Source: Paraburkholderia acidipaludis NBRC 101816
Lineage (GTDB): Bacteria > Pseudomonadota > Gammaproteobacteria > Burkholderiales > Burkholderiaceae
NCBI RefSeq assembly: GCF_000684975.1
Contig: NZ_BAXZ01000004.1
Location: forward strand, 1-64,000
DNA length: 64,000 nt
Reading direction: 5' to 3'
A program made the position numbers and the translations under genes. Below are positions 15,673-23,400 of this stretch, piece after piece. The number at the start of each line of letters is the position of its first letter. Position 1 is the first letter of the stretch. The notes beneath the pieces are model-generated. The model had not been told where the DNA came from, did not search any database, and worked only from the letters and a program-made list of their open reading frames with translations.

Positions 15673-17423
15673 GCGCCGTATTCCCCTCTTCGCCGACATC
15701 GGGCACGCCGGCTTCATCTGCACTGCGAATGACGCCGGCGCAACGCACGATGCTGGCGTTTCTCGTGACCGGCTTCTCGGCCCTGATGATTGGCGCAACG
15801 ATCGGCCCGCTTCAGGCGCTCAACTACGGCGGCGTCAACGCGTATCCGTTCCTGCGGCCCTTGCTGCAGACTTACTACCAGGGATTGACCATACATGGCG
15901 TCCTCAACGGTTATGTGTTTACTTTCTTCGTGACTTGCGGACTGCTTGTCTATCTGCCTTCGCAAGAGCTCGGGCTGACGCCGAACCTGCTCGTGTGGCG
16001 CGCCGGCTTCGGCTGCATGGCGGCGGGTGTGGTCATGCTGCTCGTGGCTATGTTCGACAATTCCTCCAGCGTTCTCTGGACCTTCTATCCGCCGCTGAAG
16101 GGGAGTCCGTGGTTCTATCTCGGCATGACCCTGCTGGGTCTCGGCAGCGTGTTCCCGCTTCCCGTGGTGCATGGAATGCGAAAGCGCTGGAAACGGCGCA
16201 ATCCCGGGCAGATTACGCCGCTCATCACCTACATGAGTTTGATTACGATGTGGATGTGGGCGCTTTCGGCGATCGGCATCGTGCTGGAACTGGTACTGCA
16301 GCTCGATCCATGGGCGCTTGGCATGATCGATACCGTCGATCCGCTGATCAGCCGCACGCTCTTCTGGCTCACAGGCCATCCGGTCGTGTATTTCTGGCTT
16401 ATGCCGGCCTATGTGTCCTGGTACGGCCTGCTGCCGAAGCAAGCGGGGGGCAAGCTGGTATCCGACCCGATGGCGCGGCTGACCTTCATTCTGCTGCTGG
16501 TATTCTCGCTTCCTGTGGGTAGCCATCATCAGTTCCAGGACCCGGGATTCTCAAACGTCTGGCGCGGAATTCTGACCGTGTTGACGATGTCCGTCGCACT
16601 GCCAAGCCTGATTACGGCTTTCACCATCGGCCTGTCACTGGAATACGCGGGGCGGCTGCGGGGAGGGCAGGGCGTGTTCGGGTGGTTCAAGGCACTGCCA
16701 TGGCGCGATCCGGGCGTGGCGGGCCAGGTATTGGCTGCCTTGACTTATATCCTTGGCGGCGCGAGCGGCATCGTGAACGGCAGCTGGCAACTCGACAACG
16801 TGGTGCATAACACCACCTTTTTGCCGGGCCATTTCCATCTGACCGTCGGCAGCGTCAGCGCGATGACGTTCATGTCGATTGCGTTCTGGATGGTGCCGCA
16901 CCTGACCGGACGCGAACTGGTCAGTCGACGCCTCGCGCTGGTTGCTGTCTGGGCCTGGTTTGCAGGAATCCTGACTTTCTCGCTTGGCATGCTGTGGGCC
17001 GGTCTTTATGGCGTGCCTCGCCGCGCATGGGTTTCGGAGCTGCCGCATTCCGCATATGACACGCTCTATGGGGCTGCACATGTTCCACTCGCACTGGTGG
17101 CGCTCGGCGGCATTATTCTCTGGGTGGCCATCGCATGCTTTTACGTCGTGTTCTTCGGCTCTCTCCTTGCCGGAGCACGGCGGGAAACGCGGGCTCCGAT
17201 TCCTTTTGCCCAGGCTTTCGGCAGGCGGGAAAGCTATGCACTCGATGCGGCCGGGACTGCAACGCCCCCGGAACACGAGCATGATTCGCCGACCGCCCGG
17301 GCGCTCGAGCCGATTGGCTGGTGGTCCTTCTTCGCCTTCGTGGTCATGCTGGCTGCCTATTTGCCGATCTTCTGGTCGTTCATGGGGCACGTGATTCATG
17401 CACCCGGCTGGGTACTCTGGTAA
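15669..17423 (+). CDS. Cytochrome c oxidase subunit I (ba3/B-type)
   Basis: The 584-residue, roughly 13-helix catalytic subunit keeps all haem and copper ligands: His76 (low-spin haem), His237 and cross-linked Tyr241 in TGHPVVYFWLMPAY, His286-His287 in VGSHHQFQDPG (CuB), and His388/His390 in LPGHFHLTVG (high-spin and low-spin haem). GHPVVYFW instead of GHPEVY marks it as B-type (ba3-like), a high-affinity oxidase class lacking the A-type D-channel glutamate. It reduces O2 to water and pumps protons. The start overlaps coxB by four bases (ATGA). Confidence 0.93.
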   Translation: MSAVFPSSPTSGTPASSALRMTPAQRTMLAFLVTGFSALMIGATIGPLQALNYGGVNAYPFLRPLLQTYYQGLTIHGVLNGYVFTFFVTCGLLVYLPSQELGLTPNLLVWRAGFGCMAAGVVMLLVAMFDNSSSVLWTFYPPLKGSPWFYLGMTLLGLGSVFPLPVVHGMRKRWKRRNPGQITPLITYMSLITMWMWALSAIGIVLELVLQLDPWALGMIDTVDPLISRTLFWLTGHPVVYFWLMPAYVSWYGLLPKQAGGKLVSDPMARLTFILLLVFSLPVGSHHQFQDPGFSNVWRGILTVLTMSVALPSLITAFTIGLSLEYAGRLRGGQGVFGWFKALPWRDPGVAGQVLAALTYILGGASGIVNGSWQLDNVVHNTTFLPGHFHLTVGSVSAMTFMSIAFWMVPHLTGRELVSRRLALVAVWAWFAGILTFSLGMLWAGLYGVPRRAWVSELPHSAYDTLYGAAHVPLALVALGGIILWVAIACFYVVFFGSLLAGARRETRAPIPFAQAFGRRESYALDAAGTATPPEHEHDSPTARALEPIGWWSFFAFVVMLAAYLPIFWSFMGHVIHAPGWVLW

Positions 17424-17441
17424 CTGGACCGCGAGATCACG

Positions 17442-18080
17442 ATGACCCGCTTGCTAACGCACCGGCGCGCGACATGGCGGTCGGCCTTGAAGGCGACCGT
17501 GGTGCTCGCGGGCATGCTGGCGATGCTTTGGGGCTACGCTGTGCTGGGCAGACAGGCGGAATTCGAGGGGACGCCCCTCGTCGCGCGGCAGGCTCCGCCG
17601 CTCGCCCTGCTGGACGATGACGGCCGCGCGTTCACGCTGGCGTCGCTGCGGGGGCGTGCGGTGCTCGTCTACTTCGGGTACACGCATTGCCCAGACGTCT
17701 GTCCGACGACGCTGGCCGCGCTGCACCCGGTCTTCGATCAGCTTGGCGCGGAGGCGGCGCGCGTGCAGGTGCTCTTCGTTTCTCTCGATCCCCGGCGAGA
17801 TACGCCCGCATTGCTGCGCGGGTATCTTGCTGCGTTTGCGCCGACGCCGCTGGGTCTGACGGGAACGCAACAGCAAGTCGCGGACGCGGCCCGCGCCTGG
17901 GGGATCCATTGGCGATATACCGGGAACGGCCGCTTCATCGACCATACTTCCGTTGTCACCCTGGTCGACCCCGAAGGACGAGTCCGGGTTCGTTATGGGT
18001 ATGCGCAGCTCGCCGACCCTCGTGCCATGGCGCATGACGTTCTGCGCATACTGCACGAGTCTGATGGACGGGAATCGTGA
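17442..18080 (+). CDS. Sco1/SenC-family copper chaperone
   Basis: A 212-residue membrane-anchored thioredoxin-fold protein (helix about 17-35). The copper-binding residues are present: Cys83 and Cys87 in THCPDVCPT and His168 in DHTSVV. Sco proteins deliver copper to, or reduce, the CuA site of subunit II. It follows subunit I by 18 bases and its stop overlaps the next start (GTGA), so it belongs to the oxidase operon. Confidence 0.92.
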   Translation: MTRLLTHRRATWRSALKATVVLAGMLAMLWGYAVLGRQAEFEGTPLVARQAPPLALLDDDGRAFTLASLRGRAVLVYFGYTHCPDVCPTTLAALHPVFDQLGAEAARVQVLFVSLDPRRDTPALLRGYLAAFAPTPLGLTGTQQQVADAARAWGIHWRYTGNGRFIDHTSVVTLVDPEGRVRVRYGYAQLADPRAMAHDVLRILHESDGRES

Positions 18081-18823
18081 GGACGGACTGGCATGCCGCC
18101 GCGCTGGGGGCGTGGCTGTGCGCAAGCGGAATGATTCCCGTGATAGGCATCTACGGCGTCACCCGCAGAGGGTGGCACTGGCGCCACGGGCTTGCCGGTC
18201 TCGCCGCAGCCGTTTGCATGGCCGGCTCCGCACTCGGCCTGCGCAACCCGCTGGCGTCGATGGCCAGCTACAGCGCGGCGCTGATGGTGCTCAATCAGTG
18301 GGTGCCTCCGTTGTTGCTGATGTCGGTTCCCGCCGCCGAATGGGCGCGCTGGCGCGGCGTAGCCGCACCGAAGCCGGCTCGCGGTCCGGCCGGCTGGCTG
18401 CTGGATCCCTGGGTTGCCATGACGGTGTTCACGACGCTTTCCGTGATGGTGAGCCTTCCCGGCATATTTGAACCCGCGCTGGCGAATGCGCTGTTCAGCG
18501 CGCCACTCGGCCTGCTTGAGCTTCTTTCAGGTCTGCTGTTCTGGGCTCAGTTGTCACGCAGCTTGCGCACGTTGCGATACGACTGGCAATCGGGCCTGTA
18601 TGGGCTCGTGGGTTCGTTGCCGATGATGGCGGTTGCCACTGTCTGGATGCTCTCGGCCAACATTCTCTACATGCCCTATGTAGACGTTGTCTGCCAATGG
18701 AATATCTCGCCATTGGCAGACCAGCACTGGGCAGGCTTCGTCATGCTGGCAATGGGTTTTCCGCTGCAGATCGCGGCGGCCTGGCGTTTGGCGCAGTTGG
18801 ATGTGTCGTCTATTGTCTGTTGA
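18077..18823 (+). CDS. CtaG/caa3-type oxidase assembly protein
   Basis: A 248-residue polytopic membrane protein with about seven helices in the CtaG (caa3-type) family, involved in copper insertion or assembly of haem-copper oxidases. Family-like segments include MVLNQWVPPLLLMSVP, LFWAQLSRSLRTL and GLYGLVGSLPMM, with QHWAGFVM near the C-terminus. It starts at a GTG overlapping the Sco stop and ends the operon. No clear intrinsic terminator follows. Confidence 0.82.
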   Translation: MRTDWHAAALGAWLCASGMIPVIGIYGVTRRGWHWRHGLAGLAAAVCMAGSALGLRNPLASMASYSAALMVLNQWVPPLLLMSVPAAEWARWRGVAAPKPARGPAGWLLDPWVAMTVFTTLSVMVSLPGIFEPALANALFSAPLGLLELLSGLLFWAQLSRSLRTLRYDWQSGLYGLVGSLPMMAVATVWMLSANILYMPYVDVVCQWNISPLADQHWAGFVMLAMGFPLQIAAAWRLAQLDVSSIVC

Positions 18824-18927
18824 TTGCCTGGAATTTTTGCGCGCCCGAGTCCAGGCATCCGGCTCTTGCGGCACGAGATCAGGCGGATCGTTCACTGCCC
18901 CGGAACGCACGTCGACGCAACAAAAAA

Positions 18928-18948
18928 TATTCCCGTCGCTCCGGAATA
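18928..18948. promoter_or_regulatory. Inverted repeat TATTCC-N9-GGAATA upstream of acfC-like gene
   Basis: Two perfect 6-base arms (18928-18933, 18943-18948) flank a 9-base spacer, 66 bases before the AcfC-like start codon. The local AT content is higher than its surroundings. An operator for the downstream LysR regulator is possible. Confidence 0.35.
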
Positions 18949-19013
18949 ATTACTGCGTAGCCGTGTTTGCGGGCTTGTACGCCAATTCATAACAGTCCTT
19001 AGGGAAGCCCGTC

Positions 19014-19805
19014 ATGAAGCTCGCAATTCGCGCCGCCGCTGCGCTCTGCCTGTCGCTCGCCTGCGGCTATGCCGCTGCCCAGTCCGCACTGCATGTCTAT
19101 GGCCCGGGCGGGCCGGCGCCCGCGATGAAGGAAGCTGCCGCCGCGTTCGAAAAGGAGACCGGCACCCATGTCGAAGTCACAGCCGGCCCCACGCCCGCCT
19201 GGATCGACCAGGCCCGTGCCGACGCCGACCTCGTCTACAGCGGCTCTGAAACGATGATGTCCGACTTCGTCGTCGCCATGGGCGACCAGCTAACACCCGC
19301 GGCGCCCACACCGCTCTATCTGCGCCCGATGGCGATCCTGGTTCGCCCCGGCAATCCGCGTCACATCCGCGGACTTGCCGACGTGCTCAAGCCTGGCGTA
19401 AAGGTGCTTGTCGTTAACGGCGCTGGACAGAACGGCGTCTGGGAAGACGTGGCAGGCCGCCTCGGCGATATCCGCACTGTCGAGGCGCTGCGGCACAACA
19501 TCGTCAGCTATGCAGGCAACAGCGCCATCGCGCGTCAGGCGTGGGTCGCGCAACCGGACATCGACGTCTGGCTCATCTGGAACATCTGGCAGGTCGCGAA
19601 TCCCACTCTCGCCGACACGGTACCCATCGAGCCGCGCTACGCCGTTTATCGCGATGCAGGTATTGCGGTAACGAAGCGCGGGACCGGCAATCCCGCGTCT
19701 CAGCAATTCGTCGATTTCTTGAAGTCGCGCGAAGGCGCGGCGATTTTCGCCCGCTGGGGCTGGGTAACGGGCATCCCGCACATGCGCGGCAAAACGGCCG
19801 CCTGA
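19014..19805 (+). CDS. AcfC-like periplasmic substrate-binding protein
   Basis: A 263-residue type 2 periplasmic-binding protein: signal peptide MKLAIRAAAALCLSLACGYA (cleaved near AQS) and LHVYGPGGPAPAMKEAAAAF, the opening of the AcfC (accessory colonization factor C) family related to sulfate/molybdate-type binding proteins. YSGSETMMSDFV and NGAGQNGVWEDVAGR are further family-like motifs. There is no ABC permease or ATPase beside it, so it may act as an orphan or signalling binder. Its only partner is the LysR gene 27 bases downstream. The ligand is unknown; an oxyanion is plausible by kinship. Confidence 0.82.
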   Translation: MKLAIRAAAALCLSLACGYAAAQSALHVYGPGGPAPAMKEAAAAFEKETGTHVEVTAGPTPAWIDQARADADLVYSGSETMMSDFVVAMGDQLTPAAPTPLYLRPMAILVRPGNPRHIRGLADVLKPGVKVLVVNGAGQNGVWEDVAGRLGDIRTVEALRHNIVSYAGNSAIARQAWVAQPDIDVWLIWNIWQVANPTLADTVPIEPRYAVYRDAGIAVTKRGTGNPASQQFVDFLKSREGAAIFARWGWVTGIPHMRGKTAA

Positions 19806-19832
19806 GCGCCACTTTTTTTCGAGTCACCGATC

Positions 19833-20759
19833 GTGATCAACTTCACCCATCTCCTCGCCTTTTATGAAGTGGCACGTGCCGGCAGCGTCAGTGCGGGTGC
19901 CGAGCGGCTGCACGTAAGCCAGCCCGCCGTGACGCGCGAGATCCGCGAACTGGAAGACCGGCTGGGCGTCATCCTGTTCGACCGCCTGCCGCGCGGCGTA
20001 GCCCCGACCGAGGCGGGGAAGATACTGTTCGACTATGCGGACCGTATCTTCACGCTCGCGGACGGCGCGGAAAACCAGTTGAAGGAGCTGACGGGGCTCG
20101 GCGCCGGCCATATGAAAATTGGCGCGAGCGCCACGCTCGGCGTGTACTTCGTGCCTGAAATGATCGCGCAATTCAACGCTCGCCATCCGCGCGTCGCGAT
20201 AGACTTGACTGTCACCAATACCGAGCGGGTCGAGACCGGCCTGCGCGACTTGACATTCACGTTGGGATTCGTCGAAGGCCCGTTTGACGACACGGTTCTA
20301 CATGCGCGCCGTATCGGTTCCGATGAAATCGCCGTCGTTGCCGCGGCAGGCCATCCTCGCGCGGAAACCCGCCTGCGCGCCGGCGATTTGGTCGATCAGG
20401 TGGTTATTATGCGCGAGCCGGGCTCCGGCACTCGCGCAATTGTTGAGGAAGCCTATTCACGGGCCGGCTTGACGATTACGCCGCTGATGTCCATTAGCGA
20501 TACTGAGGCCATCAAGCGCATGCTGCTTTCCCAGCGTGCGTTGGCCTACGTGTCGGTGCTCAGTGTGAAGGACGAGCTTCGACGTGGAGAGCTGAAAATC
20601 GTCGATGTCGAGGATCTGCGTATCGAACGGCCGCTGCATATGGTCTGGAACAAGTGCCGTTCACTTTCCCCCAGCAATCAGGCCTTGTTCGATCTCGTCG
20701 TCACTACGGTGGCCGCTATCGGCGACGCTGGCTTATCTGCTGGAAGAGCGCATGATTAA
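19833..20759 (+). CDS. LysR-family transcriptional regulator
   Basis: A 308-residue LysR protein close to the CysL/CbbR group: HTH at about 15-40 (GSVSAGAERLHVSQPAVTREI), effector domain from about 90. The start is GTG at 19833, 27 bases after the AcfC-like gene, so the two are probably cotranscribed. Its effector may be the ligand bound by the AcfC-like protein. It converges on the sulfotransferase gene ending at 20783. Confidence 0.87.
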   Translation: MINFTHLLAFYEVARAGSVSAGAERLHVSQPAVTREIRELEDRLGVILFDRLPRGVAPTEAGKILFDYADRIFTLADGAENQLKELTGLGAGHMKIGASATLGVYFVPEMIAQFNARHPRVAIDLTVTNTERVETGLRDLTFTLGFVEGPFDDTVLHARRIGSDEIAVVAAAGHPRAETRLRAGDLVDQVVIMREPGSGTRAIVEEAYSRAGLTITPLMSISDTEAIKRMLLSQRALAYVSVLSVKDELRRGELKIVDVEDLRIERPLHMVWNKCRSLSPSNQALFDLVVTTVAAIGDAGLSAGRAHD

Positions 20760-20782
20760 AATGATGGGGAGGTTCAGCATCT

Positions 20783-21772
20783 CTATCCGTGCTTGCGCAG
20801 CGGCGCCGTGACTTGTCTCAGCAGCGACATCACCTTGCTTTCCGATTTTTCCTCGGGTTGCGCCAGTGTCAACTCGTCGAGATGGCACTGTGCGTCGAGA
20901 ACCGCCATCTCGAGACCAGCACGGTGCTGCTCTTCGTCGCTACGACTGACCGCAACCAGCGCGGCGAAAAGCTCGCGCACCTCGCGCGGTATCGCGTGCC
21001 TGTGCTCGAGTTCCTGCGTTCCGAATCGCCAGTGTTGAAGTGTCCGGTCGAGAAACTCGCGTTCGAACGTCCGTGTGCGTTCATCGTCGAGCGCGAATCC
21101 AAGATGTTTGGCAATCCTTGTCAACTCGTCGAGCGGGGCATCGAGCAGACTGTCGTATTCCACGATCACGCGCGACTTGCCGCGAGTGGCCTCCAGTGCG
21201 GAAAGCATGTGGCGCAGCCAGAGCAAATACGATCTCTTCAGCGCAAAGCCGTTCCTCCTTTGCAGCGATAGCCCGACGCTGAGAGGATTTCTGACGGCAA
21301 TGACATAGGCGACGCGCAAACCGATCTGATCGAACACGGGCTGCCAGAAGGGCAGAAGGCGCGGCAGGCGCGGATCCTTGAGCGCGAATGTCCTGGCGCG
21401 GCATTTCTCCCTCAGGATCGAGGCGGCTCTGGCTCGAAGCACCGCGAGTTTTATCGGGTCGATGCTCCCGAAGTCCACGGGTAGCAGCGTATGCCACGTG
21501 GACTGCGCAGCGGCAAGAATCTGTTCGTTGATTTCGACGATGTCGAGATCCTCGAAAAAGCCCTTGTCATTTTCTCCGGCTTTAGGCGTGCCGAGATGAT
21601 CGCCAAGGTCGGCGCCCAGGGTGTCCATGGCGCGGACGACGACGCTCGTTCCTCCCCGATGCATGCCTAGGACCACGATCAGCGTATTGGCATCGGGCGT
21701 GGCCGTCGGCGGCGCAATGGCCGGTTGCAGAATGTCCAGTTCGTCATTTTCTACGGATAGCGGTGTAGTCAC
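20783..21772 (-). CDS. Sulfotransferase-family protein (P-loop)
   Basis: Residues 31-43 form LIVVLGMHRGGTSVV-type sequence, the 5'-phosphosulfate P-loop GMHRGGTS of bacterial sulfotransferase-like proteins; LKDPRLPRLLPFW and VAYVIAVRNPLSVGLSL correspond to the 3'-phosphate binding regions. The enzyme would transfer sulfate from PAPS to a carbohydrate or other acceptor. I use a GTG at 21772 with GGGG upstream because the P-loop then falls near the N-terminus; a longer frame from an ATG at 22006 would overlap the upstream gene by 41 bases and add an atypical Arg/Pro-rich leader. About 329 residues. Confidence 0.75.
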   Translation of the reverse strand: MTTPLSVENDELDILQPAIAPPTATPDANTLIVVLGMHRGGTSVVVRAMDTLGADLGDHLGTPKAGENDKGFFEDLDIVEINEQILAAAQSTWHTLLPVDFGSIDPIKLAVLRARAASILREKCRARTFALKDPRLPRLLPFWQPVFDQIGLRVAYVIAVRNPLSVGLSLQRRNGFALKRSYLLWLRHMLSALEATRGKSRVIVEYDSLLDAPLDELTRIAKHLGFALDDERTRTFEREFLDRTLQHWRFGTQELEHRHAIPREVRELFAALVAVSRSDEEQHRAGLEMAVLDAQCHLDELTLAQPEEKSESKVMSLLRQVTAPLRKHG

Positions 21773-21965
21773 CTTGACCCCATCTATATGCGCGAGACGC
21801 AGGTACGCGCCGCCCGACCGGTGCGGGTTTCGACCGTGTGATGAGATGAAGCGATCGGGGAAATCCACGGCGCTGCGCGGCTGGCGTGCCCGTGTTTTGC
21901 GAGACGCGCGAACCCGCTTCTCCGGCGGGCCAGGCGTCGAGCCGATCGCTGCGAACGGCGCCTCC

Positions 21966-23060
21966 TCATCCCAGGTAGCGCCAGGCTCCGGATATTTCGG
22001 CGGCAACGGAAAGCTTCTGTCTGACGAGCTCCACGATATCCGTCCGCTGGTTTCCGGACTTCGCCATGTGTGCGAGCAGGAATCGTTGCGCGAGGGAATG
22101 TACGGGCCTCGGTATCCTTCCGTCGATTCCCACTACCCGGCGTACACCTCTCCGGGATTCGTCAACGAGGTTTCTCGCGTCATTGAAGTGTGGACAGATG
22201 CCGGTACGCGCCTGAAATTGCGCGCTCACCTCCGTGGCGTAATCGGGGGATTGCCCGAGGCGATCCGTGTCGATAATCAGGTCCACGTGGTCGAGCATTC
22301 TCCAGGCGTTGAGAACCCACAGGGCAACGAAGGCCGTATAGGCGTCGCTACCGTCAACCGTCCGGACATACTCGTTGCAAGCGGCGGCATAGGCGTCTTG
22401 CGAGGAAGGCGCAGCAGGCGGCAGCCTGACCCCGCATGTGGCAATCACTTCCCTGACTAGCGGCTCGTTCTGGTTGAGTCCCAGCACGCGGAACGGTGCG
22501 GCAACGAAGTACGGGTTGCCCCATTCCTGTTTGAGCAGCCAGCCCGACGCGAACTGCGACGCGGGATTTCGCAGAACGCCTGCGTGCAGGACATCGGGGA
22601 ACGCATGCTTGAGCCACGCGGTGCGGCCTTGCGAGCGGCAAAACTTCAGGACGGGGATTTTTCCGCGATTGGTCGAGTCGTCGCAAAGATGCCGGAGATA
22701 CGACTGCAGTGCCGCAAAGCCGTCATCCGGGACGTCGCCGAAGCGGTCGATTCCGAAGTCTTTCCTGTACCCCGATATGCCGAGGGCGTTTGCTTGCAGG
22801 AGAGGCCGGTACTCTTCGAAGTAAGGCGCGTGCAGTGGCGGGTGGCCTGAACTATGGACCGGACGCATGCTGGATATGGTGGCGGCGCTCAACTCGCTGA
22901 CGGTTGCGCTCAGCGGCTCATAAAGGGCATTTACCGACTCCAGTTTGCGGAATCGGGACCATACCCACGTTCCCGCGCTTCTCCACCCCGTGTGTAAAAA
23001 AATGCCGCGTGCGTGTTCTTTTCCCGATTCGACAGGATTGTGGTGATTGGTGGTTTGCAT
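21966..23060 (-). CDS. Sulfotransferase-like protein
   Basis: A 364-residue protein whose N-terminal FLHTGWRSAGTWVWSRFR (about 21-38) resembles the P-loop of sulfotransferases, followed by LYEPL and, later, HAGVLRNPASQFASGW (the RNP-type 3'-phosphate site) and VDLIIDTDRLG. It likely uses PAPS, with acceptor unknown. The ATG at 23060 was chosen because similarity begins soon after; starts at 23102 and 23147 are possible. It is followed by a second sulfotransferase-like gene, and no polysaccharide genes are near. Confidence 0.68.
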   Translation of the reverse strand: MQTTNHHNPVESGKEHARGIFLHTGWRSAGTWVWSRFRKLESVNALYEPLSATVSELSAATISSMRPVHSSGHPPLHAPYFEEYRPLLQANALGISGYRKDFGIDRFGDVPDDGFAALQSYLRHLCDDSTNRGKIPVLKFCRSQGRTAWLKHAFPDVLHAGVLRNPASQFASGWLLKQEWGNPYFVAAPFRVLGLNQNEPLVREVIATCGVRLPPAAPSSQDAYAAACNEYVRTVDGSDAYTAFVALWVLNAWRMLDHVDLIIDTDRLGQSPDYATEVSAQFQARTGICPHFNDARNLVDESRRGVRRVVGIDGRIPRPVHSLAQRFLLAHMAKSGNQRTDIVELVRQKLSVAAEISGAWRYLG

Positions 23061-23220
23061 TGTTACTTTTCGAAATGGCTGCTGCGTCTGCTGAAGGTGC
23101 ATCGGCAACAGTCCGGTTCGGCCGGCAGGTCGGCGATCATGGTGCACTATGGCAGGCGCAAAGTGAATTGTCGAAGCATTACGATTGGTTTAATTGGGCA
23201 TGAAGGGAGGCCGAGAGAAT

Positions 23221-23250
23221 CTATAAAACGAATCCGGCCAAAAGCCGGAG
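23221..23250 (-). terminator. Probable intrinsic terminator after nrdJ
   Basis: On the minus strand a 6-bp stem (TCCGGC/GCCGGA, plus-strand 23233-23238 and 23244-23249) with a 5-base loop is followed by TTCGTTTTATAG. It lies about 150 bases beyond the nrdJ stop. The intervening DNA (23262-23340) is unusually AT-rich for this window and holds no ORF. Confidence 0.55.
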
Positions 23251-23400
23251 AAAGGCGGTGCGACCGCTAAATTAAAAGAAATTCTCGCGGAATTAGCTGA
23301 AATTTTAATGAAAATCGCGTTCTAAATTTAAAAACCACGGACCCGCCGATTTCACTTATGGCGCGCCTCGCCCCAGCTGCCTGAACCCGGCCGGCCCCGG

